Numbered from the stretch's first letter, positions 12,051-23,610 are shown. The stretch: DNA of 64,000 nucleotides from Nymphaea colorata (GCF_008831285.2 NC_045145.1:16570040-16634039), one strand, 5' to 3'. Program-made: numbers and translations. Notes: generated by a model from the sequence alone, not told the origin.

Positions 12051-15000
12051 TTGTACATTTGTAACTAGAAGCGTGTTATTTTAAAGTCTATAAGGTGCTA
12101 TAGAAACATTGCGAAATTAATGCATCGGAAATACAACGTCGTGTATGAAAATTGTGTGCATGTGTATTAAATGGAAGAAAATTGCCAACAAATAGTCAAT
12201 AAACTCATAAATTATGAAAATTATTCATTTCATTGTGGTAATTATTCATCAATTAAAGAAACACATTAGTGCATTAAATTGAATGATGCTCTCCATTGTT
12301 CACAACTACATACACATTCACGGAGCAAAAGTTGAAGCCAAAAAGAAGTCGTGTAATAAAGAACATTTACACTGCTAAAGCTTCAACGACCAAGAAAAAA
12401 AAAATTATATTCTCTCAACAAATCATTCAAAATGGCCTTAAAAATAAAGATTACATTCACTTTCGGGGAAAGTTATACTTGGTCATACGTGAAAAAATTA
12501 GATATGAAAAAAAAATTAATATCCGATTAAGAAATCAGATTCGAATTTAGATATATCAGACCAAACATGGCTTGAGTACAAACAACAACTATATATGTAA
12601 ATTATTACTACTAATGTCATAATCCGATCTTCGGATCTAAACATGCTTGATTCAGATTGTGTGTGTGCCAGGATGCTCTATCGTACATTATCAAAGGTGA
12701 AATTAGGCGAAGGCACATAAAAGAAAAGGTCAATAAACGCAGCAATCTTCCAGTGCAGAACAAAAGTAAGGCTTCCTTTTTTTTCCGTTGTCCTTAAGGT
12801 CTATGAGTGCGTTGGCTTAAGCAAATAGTTGATGCCCATGAAAATCGAACCATGGACTAACCACGAGAGTGGATGCCCATGAAAATCGAACCAAGGACTG
12901 ACCTTATACTAGTCACGGGTCGGCATGATATTCAAAGCCCTGTGGACAATAAATGGGACAAAAGTTTAAAGTGAGGGATGACAAGAGTTGCACAAAGATA
13001 GATGAGACTTAAATGGAATCGAATTCGGTGACAAGACTATCATACCAGACTGAGGCGAGCTAGAACCCTAAAAAGAGACTACTAATTCATCAATCAAATG
13101 AGAGAGGCTATGAAGGGGAGAGGAGAAGAAAGGGCTTAGATTAGAGTTGCTTTTCGCTTTCATTATTTGTCTAAACTTGCGGTGGAGGGGAAGTTGGCGT
13201 GGATTAGCCGCAAAGGGCGCCCTCAGCATTGCCCCCCACGCTTTTGTGCGTGTGCGTGTGCGCGCACGCGCCAGCTACGAAAATGGACCAACAACGATAA
13301 ACTTCTCATCTTACACGTAAAAGGAATGGTTCAACAAATTCGGTTCTTCTTCTTCCCCCACCATTTTGCACTTTCTTTTCATTTTTCTTTTTTAAGTTTT
13401 TTCCAAACAATTTCCAACTTTTCTCTTTCTCTCTTCTCTCTCTTGCTCGAAATATTTCTGGAGATTCGTATTTTACTAGAGTTTTGAAAAAATTAAATAG
13501 TTTTAGACCCTGAGGTTATGTATTTTCAAAAAATACAATGTTGCCTTTCAACAGACATCGCCAAGTTTAATTTCATAAGCTGGAACTTTTGATGAGGAAA
13601 ATAACGTTTTGATGTTTAGAGATGTCAGATGAGATAGATTGCCATTTTAGATGCTCAAAGGGAAACAAGTCAACAACTATAAAGGAACAAATTATTTGTT
13701 GGTAAAATGACATTCTTTAAGGTGTCACACCTTAAAGGTAGTAAAAAAACACTTGTAAGTGTTCCATGAATATGTTTTAAAGATTAAGTTAGTTTATAAA
13801 TACAATAGTTTTAGTGTTCTATGAGTTTATTTAAATCTTTAGGGTTAGATTCATAGGATACTCACAAAGTGTTTCTGCTGCGAAATGACTCATAAAAAGC
13901 AAATTATATCTTTCGGTTTGGGATGTTAATCAAAATTCAACCAAAGACACTTCTTTCTTTTTTTTCTTCTCGTTCTTATCATGCCGATCAAGAAGGTTTT
14001 GAAGGGCCATACATCTAAACCAAATATCCGTATCTACATTTCTGCTAAACTGCGCGTTTCTAAACAAACCATTATTCTTTGTTTCATCTTCTCCAAATTC
14101 CCGTTTATGTGGAAGGGCAGGAAATTGGTTCTAAGATGTTCAGGTTGGAGGAGAGGTTGAGAGCTCAATATCTAACTAAAGGTCTGCCTAACCCAATTTC
14201 TTTGCAAGAAGAATATTCATTCACCAAAAAAGTTACATTTCCCCTTAGAAAATACAACCCTCAAAAGAATAATGTTATGGGCAAGATAGACTTTCAAGAA
14301 AGAAAGAAAGGAGTCATAACTCATTGCTTCCAGTTTACTTTACTTCTTTTGTTAGGTCTTGACTTCTCCACTATCACTCTCCTACTAACACTGGAAACAT
14401 ACAAAGGAAAAAAAAAAAAGAAAAAAAATGACTGAAAAAGGTGCAACTAGTTTGCTGGAATGCAAAAATAAAAGATGTGACGGATTCATGTCGAGATTTT
14501 TTGTCCCCTAATTATTGGGGTGAACCTCGAAATTGTGCATCTTTGGGATCTTTAGTCATCGGAAATCCAGTGGAATTTTATTCCCAAGACTATGAATAAG
14601 TTTCCTTTAAAGTTCATTGTCTTAACAAAATTTAACCATATGTAACACAAACATAACAATCCACATGATTTAAGTGGGTGTAGAAGCCTCATTTTTCGAG
14701 CTTGAGTGGTGTTTGTGTTTTTTACAACATAAACAAGATATTCCAGTAAGGTCGAGCTGCGTTGAAACTTATGTGAACTTATGGTTACTTCTAAGAACAG
14801 CTTGAATAGTGCTCACAATTGACAACTAAGCTCCCACCAACCCACCAAGTCTCAGTTTCAATTTAGATTCAATGGGCAATTTATGAATAAAAGCAACAAA
14901 AGAAATTTGTGAGTGGAAGTTTGAAAAAACTTTTAGCACATTTAGCGCATGGCCCATTTTGACAATTTCTAATAAATAATGTCGCGTTCATGCCAATTAA

Positions 15001-15240
15001 TTAAGTGGGGTGCGTCGGACGTTTTCTTTACGCAAAAAGGCAAAGAGAAATCGAAAGTAAAGAAAAAGCCGGTCCACCTAAACCACCACATGGATTGCAG
15101 TGAAATTTCAACCAAGACTTGTTCACACGAGCAAACACGACGAGGACTGAGTGTTTCCGGTATATTCCAATTTAACCGGCCACTTTAATCGCCGTGAGGT
15201 TTAACTTGTCCTGGAAGAATCTTCCCTTCCGCATCCCGCA
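12051..15240. other. intergenic, no gene recognised
   Basis: Spacer before HSFB1. It includes a 41-bp tandem duplication at about 12831-12912 and a 27-nt alternating purine-pyrimidine tract at 13245-13271. An open frame of about 118 codons near 14079-14435 ends in a poly-A/lysine tail. None resembles a known family. Confidence 0.5.
13245..13271. repeat. alternating GT/GC tract, Z-DNA-prone
   Basis: There are 27 consecutive alternating pyrimidine-purine bases (TG/CG/CA steps), the left part mostly TGTGCG and the right part CGCGCACGCGC. Such tracts favour left-handed Z-DNA under supercoiling. Confidence 0.6.
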
Positions 15241-15779
15241 AGAGGTTGGAGTGGGAGTAATATCATATCCTGGTGGCCGCCGACTTCACCGTCGATGGAC
15301 CCAGCCGCCCCTTCTCCCGGAAAAGTAAAGGCAGGTTAGCACCGGACCAGCGCTCTCTCTATGGACAACTAAGTAATTTTGGCGATGAAGTTGGGGAGTT
15401 AAAGGGGCGGGGGGAGAAGAAGACGATCACCGAGGCGGGGTCAAAATTTCCGGCTCTGTCTGTCTTCTTCCAGACGTTTCCACCAACTGTCGCTTTCTTT
15501 CTCCAACCGTCCCGCCGGAGTCCGACGAGTCGACGGCCGGGAGGCTCCCCCAGTTGTTAGGTGAGCGTTGGAACCGAGAGAAGAAAATATCGGACGTGAA
15601 TCGGTAGATCTGAAAAAAGGACGAGTTCTCCTCTGGAAGTTGGCCAGGATCGCGCCACGTGGAGCGCTGGGGAACCGTTGGATTGACGCTGGCGCCGGGG
15701 AGAAGCTTCCACGGTTCGGGGGAAAAGTGATGCGGGAAAGGATTTCCCACCTTTCTGCCCGTTTTGTTCCATGGTTCGC

Positions 15780-15797
15780 TTCTGGAAGTTTCTGGAA
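15780..15797. promoter_or_regulatory. perfect four-unit heat-shock element
   Basis: The sequence reads TTCtgGAAgtTTCtgGAA: four alternating 5-bp HSE units with exact spacing. The canonical binding site for trimeric heat-shock factors needs three. It lies about 900 bp before the HSFB1 start codon and just upstream of the presumed start of the long leader. Confidence 0.85.
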
Positions 15798-15845
15798 CTG
15801 CTCTCCCTCTCCGCTTTCTAGAGTCATCTTTTTGCCCTTTCCTCT

Positions 15846-15858
15846 TTCCGGAAAATTC
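15846..15858. promoter_or_regulatory. perfect three-unit heat-shock element
   Basis: TTCcgGAAaaTTC is a complete minimal HSE, 49 bp beyond the four-unit HSE. Their proximity suggests cooperative binding of class A factors, and possibly autorepression by the class B protein. Confidence 0.85.
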
Positions 15859-16382
15859 TTCGTCGAGAGCCTTTTTTTTTTTTTTTTCTCATCCTTCGAG
15901 GCTCATCCGTCCCTTGGGCCCACCTTAATTTTTTGTTTTTCGGAAATTAACATTAAAAAGCCGAATATAGCTGGGGCTCGGGGGAGGAGGAGGAGGAGCA
16001 AAAAGCATCCGTAGGTCAAATCAGGGCTGTTCATTGGGTCGGTCTTCGGGAGCATAAAGCCGTGCATCTTCTTCTTCCATCGAGAGGATTTTTTGGGAAG
16101 GCTGGAGGAGAGGGCGAACGGCCGGAGAGGGAGAGATCTCTGAGGAATTTTGGCGCGTTTCCTCGAAGGAGGAGATCGTGCTAGTTGTTTTGGGGAATTT
16201 GCAGATCCCTGGAAATTCCTTTAAGTCTTGTTCTGTTCTGATTTTTTTTTTTCTTGGGTTGGATTGAATTCATAGCCTTCTTCGGTTTCTTTATCCTTTT
16301 TTTCTGCCTGGATTTTAGATTCGACTGTGAATATCCCGAGATCGAACGCCTCGTTCGGTTGATTTTCTTTGCCTTGTGGAGT

Positions 16383-16448
16383 ATGAGTTTGGGGCGTGGA
16401 GGTAGTTGGGGCGTGATCTTGGGGGGGAAGAGGAAGGGATTTTCTTGA
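16383..16448 (+). CDS. HSFB1 leader uORF1 (21 aa)
   Basis: This is the first ATG I find in the presumed HSFB1 leader; none occurs between about 15900 and 16382. It encodes 21 residues, basic and glycine-rich (ends GGKRKGFS), and stops at TGA 16446-16448. The next uORF begins at the very next base. The same frame is open upstream without an ATG back to a TGA at 16239 and is phenylalanine-rich. Arabidopsis HSFB1/TBF1 also carries two leader uORFs that hold down translation until immune elicitation or starvation. The peptide itself is not one I recognise. Confidence 0.6.
   Translation: MSLGRGGSWGVILGGKRKGFS
16421..16440 (+). promoter_or_regulatory. purine tract in HSFB1 leader (R-motif-like)
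   Basis: An uninterrupted G/A run (GGGGGGGAAGAGGAAGGGA) lies inside uORF1, just before uORF2. Purine-rich R-motifs in 5' leaders are known, from TBF1 and similar immune mRNAs, to promote elicitor-induced translation through poly(A)-binding protein. Function here is inferred from composition and position only. Confidence 0.4.
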
Positions 16449-16589
16449 ATGGAGGAGGGAGCGTCTCGCTCAGCGATACAAGGGGATTGCCGGGATCTCA
16501 TGAATTGCGGCAGGGTCGCCGGTTTCTATTGCTGGGGTTGGGAATTCCTTACGGCTCTTCTCCTCTTTAGTTGTTCCTTCTCCAACTAG
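16449..16589 (+). CDS. HSFB1 leader uORF2, probable conserved-peptide uORF (46 aa)
   Basis: The ATG directly abuts the uORF1 stop (TGAATG). The 46-codon frame ends at TAG 16587-16589, 107 nt before the main ATG. The peptide has an unremarkable N-terminal half and a hydrophobic, aromatic C-terminal half (GFYCWGWEFLTALLLFSC at residues 25-42). Its composition and position match my memory of the conserved uORF peptide of plant HSFB1 leaders, where the encoded peptide represses the main frame. It contains one in-frame internal Met (residue 18). Homology is from memory and unaligned, so confidence is moderate. Confidence 0.7.
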   Translation: MEEGASRSAIQGDCRDLMNCGRVAGFYCWGWEFLTALLLFSCSFSN

Positions 16590-16594
16590 AATAA

Positions 16595-16596
<2 letters not shown>

Positions 16597-16639
<43 letters not shown>
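16597..16639 (+). repeat. (CT)n tract in HSFB1 leader
   Basis: About 21 CT units lie between uORF2 and the main start codon, on the sense strand. A second (CT)n tract (about 16953-16982) begins seven bases after the first splice donor. Confidence 0.9.
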
Positions 16640-16642
<3 letters not shown>

Positions 16643-16696
16643 CTTCCTTTTTTCGCTTTTTTTGTCATTTGGTGGTTGAGCGGAGGAGCGAAAGGA

Positions 16697-16949
16697 ATGG
16701 CTCCTTCCTGTAAGCAGACGGCGAGGGAGTGCGGTGGTGGGGAGGCGCAGAGGTCGGCGCCCGCGCCCTTCTTGACGAAGACGTACCAGTTGGTCGAAGA
16801 CCCGGAGACGGACGACGTCATCTCTTGGGGGGAAAGCGGTGCCACCTTCGTGGTGTGGAAGCCCGCGGAGTTTGCCAGGGACCTACTTCCCAACTACTTC
16901 AAGCACAATAATTTCTCTAGCTTTGTTCGGCAGCTTAACACTTACGTAT

Positions 16950-16985
<36 letters not shown>

Positions 16986-17996
16986 GCTTCTTCTCATTCA
17001 TGGAGAAAGACTTAGAGATGCCATTGGTTCCTTTTGTTTTCTCAAAACTCCATTGAATTTTCCAATCATGCTAGCTTTTGAGGATGGGGATAGATCTCGA
17101 ATTACTGGGGTTGATTTTCGTTTCTCAATCGTGGAGTCTAGTCGACTATGCGATTTCTCTATGATCGATGATCTTATTTAACGGTTTATATACAAAAAAA
17201 AAATGATAGCGCAAATTGTGTCATCCTTCTATTTCCTTCTCTTTTTTTTGCGGGATGAAGAATCATAGAGGTCTTTTCTTATTTATTGCCGGAAAAGAGA
17301 TATCTAACTCTTTCTTTGGAACCCGTCGTACAGGGCTTCCGGAAGATTGTTCCTGATAGGTGGGAATTCACCAACGACAATTTCCGACGAGGAGAGAAAG
17401 CTCTCCTGGCGGAAATCCACCGGAGGAAGGCGCCCTCCGTTCAGAGCCCCGCAGCTGTTTGCGGGACACTCACCCAGCCATCGTCCTCGCCAACAAATTC
17501 CGGCGAGGACCATACTTCCTCGTCCACGTCCTCTTCTGATCCCTCTCGTAGGCAGCAGCAATTATCCGGCGAGGCGTCCCGATTCTCCAACCTCTCGGAT
17601 GAGAACGTGAAGCTGAAGAAGGAGAATCAGTTGCTCAGCTCAGAGCTCGCGCAGACTAGGAAGCAATGCGAGGAGCTCCTCAATGTCCTCTCGGGCTACA
17701 TCAACGTCTCGCCGGAGCACATCAACAAGATAATGCAGGGGGAGGGCATCAGCAAGGTTCAGCCTCTCGCCAGTGAAACAAGCCCAAAAAGGATGGAAGA
17801 AAAGAAGGAAGAAGAAGAAGGGGAGAGTGTGAAGCTTTTCGGTGTCGAGGTGAAGGTGGCCGGAGAAGGGAAAAAAAGGTTCCGGGTGGATGATGTCTTG
17901 GTTCACAAGAGCCAGCCGTTCAAGGAGATGAAAATGGATCTCCAACCCCCATGGATGAAGATATCCTCCCCGAGAGGTAGCAAAGTTTGCAACTAA
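16697..17996 (+). CDS. HSFB1: heat stress transcription factor B-1
   Basis: Class B heat-shock factor, a nuclear DNA-binding repressor/coactivator; the Arabidopsis orthologue is also called TBF1. Exons 16697-16945 and 17334-17996 join in phase 0 and give 303 aa. The DNA-binding domain covers residues 22-115. The intron sits after the recognition-helix motif [11 protein letters not shown], the position conserved across plant HSFs. A serine-rich linker (131-165) precedes the HR-A/B coiled coil (about 172-206), which lacks the class A insertion. The repression motif LFGV is at 251-254, followed by a basic NLS (KKRFR, 263-267). The C terminus SKVCN is the ending I recall for Arabidopsis HSFB1, which favours B1 over B2 or B4. 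The start is the ATG at 16697; an in-frame extension upstream has no ATG. Two heat-shock elements and two uORFs indicate both transcriptional and translational control. Confidence 0.95.
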
Positions 17997-20930
17997 AACA
18001 GAGAGAATAAAGGAAACCGAAAAACGAAAGAAACAGAGATATTAGAGGTTAAAAACAAAATGGAGTTTCATGTAGCAGAACAAATGAACGCCTTCTGCTT
18101 TTCTCAATCCTCCGAAAAGAAGAAAGAAACATGAAAGGATGGCCTTGGAACGCAAGTTGGTTCTGTGGCCCCTGGATGAAAAGTGTCCGTGTTTGTATTC
18201 GAAGATGTTATGTTCATAAGATATCTAAGATCCCATTTGTAAATTTAACTCTGCTTCAAGGTACTTTGAGCTCTCCCTTTACCCGTGGTGTGGTCTATCC
18301 ATCTTCCCTTAGGATAGTTGGTACGTGGTTGCAGTCTGTCGGACAGAACTTGTCTTCAATTCTACCATTGCTGTTGTTAAAAGCTCCACAGCCACGGAGA
18401 AGGTTACTGTGTTTTTAATATCATTTTCGTAGCGCAGCGCTTCTGCGGCGGAGCAGGACGGGCAATGGGTATTTATTGCTCCGCCTCGCCCCAATCGGCG
18501 GCCGGCTCCTGTCAATTTCGTCTTCTTGCTTCAAACGTCCCACTCGGTGTTAGCCTGCGAAGATTCTTCACTTGAATATGGAAGTAGTCAAAACTGAATT
18601 GAGTTCAATTGGAAAGCTTAAATGTTATAGTAAGCGAGTGGCATGTGAATATGTGTGCATGTGCATGTACTGAGCTGTCGGGTGCAAGCCCACTTATCCT
18701 CTTCCATGCATATCTTGGTGAGATAACTATCACGCCAAGCAAACTGTGCAAGTCCACATAGTGGGACCGAGCCAACTGCATCCAACATGAACCAGTGTCA
18801 GGGGGTGGTCCATATTCATGGGCTTGGGTAACCTTCACAAGAAGCGCCTATCAGTGAGGTTCATGAGAGAGAGCAGATCAGGTCATATTGTATATAATCA
18901 AACAGTTGTCATGATGAATCTCAACTACCCATTCCGGCAAGCACATGTACTTGTCGGAGCATAATAAAAAACAATTCGATATGTTCTTCACGGTGGAAAG
19001 TCGGCCGGTCAAGTTTTCTGGCGTAGATCGTTCGACCATTCCCTTGGATTTTCTAGGTCCTAGTGAATTTATGAATTATGATCATCTCTGTTAGTTGCGT
19101 CCAAATCATCCGGTCTGTAATTCGTCAACCTTTTCACGTTCAGTATGTGCTTCTTGTTTGTGGAATCTTTAGAGAACAACATTTAACACTCCTCACAAAT
19201 GCTATAAGAATAAGATGTCAAATTAACGCGTTTACAAATTCAAATTGGGATGCTATGTGAGATATATATAGCCATATAATCTTCATTCTAAAAGGTTTTA
19301 TGTGACCCTTCATCTTTTTTAATACGCTTCCTAATTTCTGCAAGAAGATTATTGTGCCTTGGTTGATTTAAAAATAACGTAAATTTGATGGCAACTTCAT
19401 CGTCTTTAGTTGGTCACTGATCTCGTTAATTTCCAAATGGGTCGATTTACTTAGAAAACAGGAAACCAAAGAAACTGACGTTCAACAAGACGCGTCCACC
19501 TTAATAGGGAATTGGATTTAAGACCTTCAAATTGAAGCAGGTAAGATTTTGTTCTTTGACTGCAATTTATTTTTTGTCTTATAGTCTGTTCTAGTATGCA
19601 GCTTGGTCCCAGATTCACCATCAACGAAGGGGAAATCAAAACCCTCCAAAATATAAGTCTTCGTAGAGTTGGTCTTCTATCTTAGAGCTAGAGACCTGAA
19701 TGTTGATTTTAGATCAAGGCCCTTGGCTGCATGGGCAACATATATAATTTCCAAATGTGTCACCTTTTGGGATGGAGAGTAAAGATCCAACTAAGCTCCG
19801 ATGATTTGAGAAAATTATTCTCATTTCTGCCTTCTGGCAGAAGTGATCTCTTTTCTTGTTGATTTCGACTTTTGTGTTTCTTTTGATACTCTTGTTTTAC
19901 TTTCACTAAACAATTAAACTAGACCTACCACTGAGGTCTAAAATAGTGATGATGCTGAAAAGCCAGGTTTCTGATATCGCCTTATACAATCCAAAAAGGT
20001 TGTTCTAAGGAATTCCCTTCTGCCAACAAGAACTTCGGCTGCCTGCCTGGCTAGGAAGCTGGACATTAAAAACTCAAACTGAACAAGTTCAGCAGGTGTA
20101 GCTCTCTTGGCGTAAACCGCTAGCGGACTGCCTAACCTCAACTTATTAATCTTATTAAAATTATAAACGAACAAACTTTTGGAGAACATTCGACCTTCAT
20201 AGCACGCTAATTATTACTCAAATAATTTATGAAAAGTTTGTTGTTTGATTAGGAGAGATTGTGGTTGAGCAGCTCGGAGGTCAAGCATTACAGGCTTGCT
20301 TCCATTATCTTTTTAAAAAACGTCCATTTCAATCTTATATTAGGTATCCATGTCTTTCTTCCCTTGGATTAGTCGACGCATGACGGCACCTTGTAACGTA
20401 TACGTCTAATTTAACATATTATTAGTGGTAGTTGCTTAGACCTAATCCTTATTGATTAAAATTTTTCCAAGTACTTTACCCTGCACACCGCAATCATTCT
20501 AATGCCTACAAGCGAACAATCAACAGAGACAGTCATCCACACACACACGCACACACACACATAAGCAAATAACATAAGAGGGTAGATCCTTTTCATAATG
20601 GATTGCAGCTTAATCCAGTTCAGAACAACATGGTTGAACATGGAGATGTCGCGCAGTGACCACACGTGAGGTGACGGTAGGTGAAGAAAGTCAAGAGAGA
20701 AAAAATTGGACGGAAGAAGAAGAAGGCGGGTGATGGAAAGTTTGAACTAACCAGTCCTGTGAAGAGAAAATCATTAGATGCTAAAGATGATGATCTCTAA
20801 AGGGAATATACATTTATCGGGAGAGGGAACTAAAAATTTTATATGGGTATGTAGATTTTGTAAGCATGTAATAGTCAGGGATGATTAAATGGCAAACACT
20901 ATACACAACTACTCAAAATAAATAAATATA
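17997..20930. other. HSFB1 3' UTR then intergenic
   Basis: The 3' UTR probably runs a few hundred bases past 17996; its end cannot be fixed. Beyond that the DNA is AT-rich with no recognisable gene. A short CA-type run (ACACACACGCACACACACAC) is at about 20540-20560. Confidence 0.5.
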
Positions 20931-20959
20931 TATATGTATGTTCACATCATCTCTGTTCA

Positions 20960-21250
20960 AAAACATGAATATTGAGTTTCTAAGGTGGCAGATCCTATCC
21001 TGCCAGAAAGTTGCTTCCATTGCACGTTTAAAAGAAGCCAGGGTTCAGGACGCTTGGACGATTGGTGGCCGGAAGCGTCTTGTGGTGGGCGGGCCGCTGA
21101 ACGTTCTCTTCAACTCGCGGGCCCTCGCAGACGTGGGAGGAGAAAGTGGAGGCGCCCCCTCACCAATCTCTTTTGTCTTCATCTCACAAATCCGCTTCTC
21201 TCAGCAGTCCTCCGCGGATTTTCTATGTCTCAATGAGCAACCGGGGCCCT
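20960..21250. other. GC-rich island without a recognised gene
   Basis: The base composition jumps to GC-rich for about 250 bp between AT-rich flanks, in the style of the promoter/first-exon segments of the other genes here. Open frames of 83 and 104 codons overlap it in two plus-strand frames, but neither has a recognisable domain or splice continuation. It could be a promoter or leader of an unrecognised RNA, or a gene relic. Confidence 0.35.
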
Positions 21251-21867
21251 GACTCAGGTCCTTATCACAACGGATCGATTAGTTGAAGGCCAGATGGATG
21301 TGGACTTGGAATTTGCAGCTGCATACAAGATAAGGGTCCATGGAAAATTAAATGATCTCCTTATCACCAATATCCTTTTGAGCTCTCGACCTGTGCATTG
21401 TCTCCATCAAATAAAATAATGTTGATAGGAAGAGTTGTCAAATGATTAAATCTAAATATCCAGTTAGGTTTATTATAAATACAGAAGATATCCGATAGTT
21501 GCAATGGAGGTTTCCCAAAAGAATCTCAGGAGGTGGCACAGTTGGGGAGGTAGGTGGCCTGTAGACGGCTGTTGATGGAGTTTGAACTTTGCCTGGGCCA
21601 AAGATTTTGGGAGTTCAATTAAGCTCAGCGAGGTCTCCCAAGCTAAGAGTGTGGTTTATCTGCTGCTACAAAAAATAAGAGAGAGAAAACTTTTAAGCCC
21701 ATAAGCACACGTATCTTTTGTTGGGCAGATGTAATTTGGAGGTTAATTTGAAGAAAATCAACCATGGTGAACCTTTGTGTGCATTTCTAGTCGCTTGAAG
21801 CAATCTACAGTCATCGTTTTTTGCATTGCTAAGACCTCAAGGAAATGAAGAAGGGTATTGTCTCTCT

Positions 21868-21908
<41 letters not shown>

Positions 21909-23330
21909 AATCATCAAACCAGAAACTTGGTTGTTAATTGCCAAATTGTTCAGTGTTGAAGATTGGTATTGCAGATGACAGCTGATGCTCCTGGAAAACC
22001 ATGAATTTATCTTGTCAACCATGGGATTCACTTCCAAGCAGTCTAGATCTGTTTAAAATTAAGCATTCTAGTTAATTTGTTACATAAATATCAAGTAAAT
22101 TTGATTCTGCAAATGGGCTTATCATGTTCAATTTCCTAAGGCTAGTATGCCTTTGATCAATCTATCTTTTCTTTTGTTTTTTCAGAACAAAAAAACCATG
22201 GTTTTTCATTTTAAAATTTTAAAGCAATCTACTCTTTCCAATAACAGAAACGTCCTGAATACAGAACCGAGGTTCCAATATTCTGAACAGTTATATGTTG
22301 AATATGCATCCTTATGATGCGGTTCAATCGAAATGAAAATGTATGTGGAACTTACTGTTATGAGGGCAGAGGATGCGGGTGTCCTTTCCGAGTACAGTCG
22401 CCTGAATTTCAGGCATATATATATATAATATGCATTCGAAGTCAATGGGGATGCTATTTTCCAGCAGTTCATTAAGAGCAAGACATGTGCAAAGCTTGAA
22501 CTCATGTTTGTTTGATACTCCAACTAGAAGTGAGTTCTAAAATAGTCGTGTCATTCCATGATCTTGTTCTGTTCTTGCGCCCTCTGAAACAGACTAACCA
22601 GAAGGAGGCTCTTGTTTGTCTCGCTTCATACTAAATTCTTCTTCAAGCCATGCAGCATGAAATTTTTCAACCTTCCTTATCAACATTCGTGTATCAGGAA
22701 AATAGTTTCTGATTAAAAGCCCTTGTCACACGCCCAGCAGGTTATATCTTTCGGCGCCACACGTGTTCAGGGCCTGCAAAGGAATGCTGTGTCTAGCAAT
22801 AGGAATCCTGTGTTCCTTGGAACGCAGCGTTCCTCCAATCACCAAGTTGGACCTAATTGGGTTTTGCTTTATTTGGATTCAGGCTTTAACTTCGTGTCTT
22901 GAATCTCGATCTTGATTGCATCGGATCCGATTTTTTCTATTTTAGGATCTTAATGTTTACTAAGGTGAAACAGTTTTTGATATAAAATTCATAAGGCAAT
23001 ACCTTCATACTTTTCAAGGTTCTGGCTTTCTTCATTCAGAGTATGAGTGCACCTATGGTATATCATTCAACTTGAACGTCAAGCTTGCCACTGTTTTAAA
23101 GCTTAAACAAATAACACACCATAGCGTAACAGCCATCACATGTATTTTTTGGATCTTAAGGGTTCATGATAAGTAAAATATCTCAATAATTCAAGGCAGC
23201 TTTTAGCATCTACCAACTACTAAGTTGGTTCTTGCAAGGTTTTACCAGCTTCCAAGCCATAAGGATTCAAAACATGGGACGAATGGCCAATATTTGGATA
23301 TTTTCAGTTAAGATCTAATCTATTCTAAGT
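21251..23330. other. intergenic with (TC)n(GA)n microsatellite
   Basis: No gene recognised. At 21861-21906 a short TC run is followed directly by about 18 GA units, giving a hairpin-capable junction. A TA run lies near 22415-22430. Confidence 0.55.
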
Positions 23331-23610
23331 CACACGGGTGCGCCGACTATAGTGGCGTGGCGCACCTGCATCCGCATCGGTGCAGGTGTAGGTGCTGCCC
23401 GACACGACATCAAATGAGTTAGTTTTCACTGTTTTGGAAAATGTTTTTGATTGATATATCGATTCAAGGTACCTTTGATAAAAAAAATTAAAAATATAAA
23501 CAAATAAAATTACTTATATAACAAATAACATATATACCTACATTTAATTTTTTTTTTTAATTTGCTGTATTCCGCTCCGGCACCTCTGCACCTCTGGCAC
23601 TCATGTGACA
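23330..23610. mobile_element. MITE-like element with GGTGCG/CACCTGCA ends
   Basis: The left end is GC-rich with ACGGGTGCGCCG, GGCGCACCTGCATCCGCA and GGTGCAGGTGTAGGTG words. The right end has CGGCACCTCTGCACCTCTGG. Between them lies an AT-rich core with poly-T. Inverted GGTGC/GCACC words at the two ends suggest a small DNA transposon. Confidence 0.4.

Noticed and set aside
14079-14435. Plus-strand open frame of 118 codons
   Set aside because: Ends in a poly-A-derived lysine tail, has no recognisable domain and sits in repeat-rich spacer.
15427-16014. Several overlapping open frames of 90-148 codons on both strands before HSFB1
   Set aside because: They overlap the promoter with heat-shock elements; high GC makes stop codons rare. 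None has domain character.
18006-18011. AATAAA ten bases after the HSFB1 stop as its polyadenylation signal
   Set aside because: Too close to the stop codon for a normal plant 3' UTR; probably chance.
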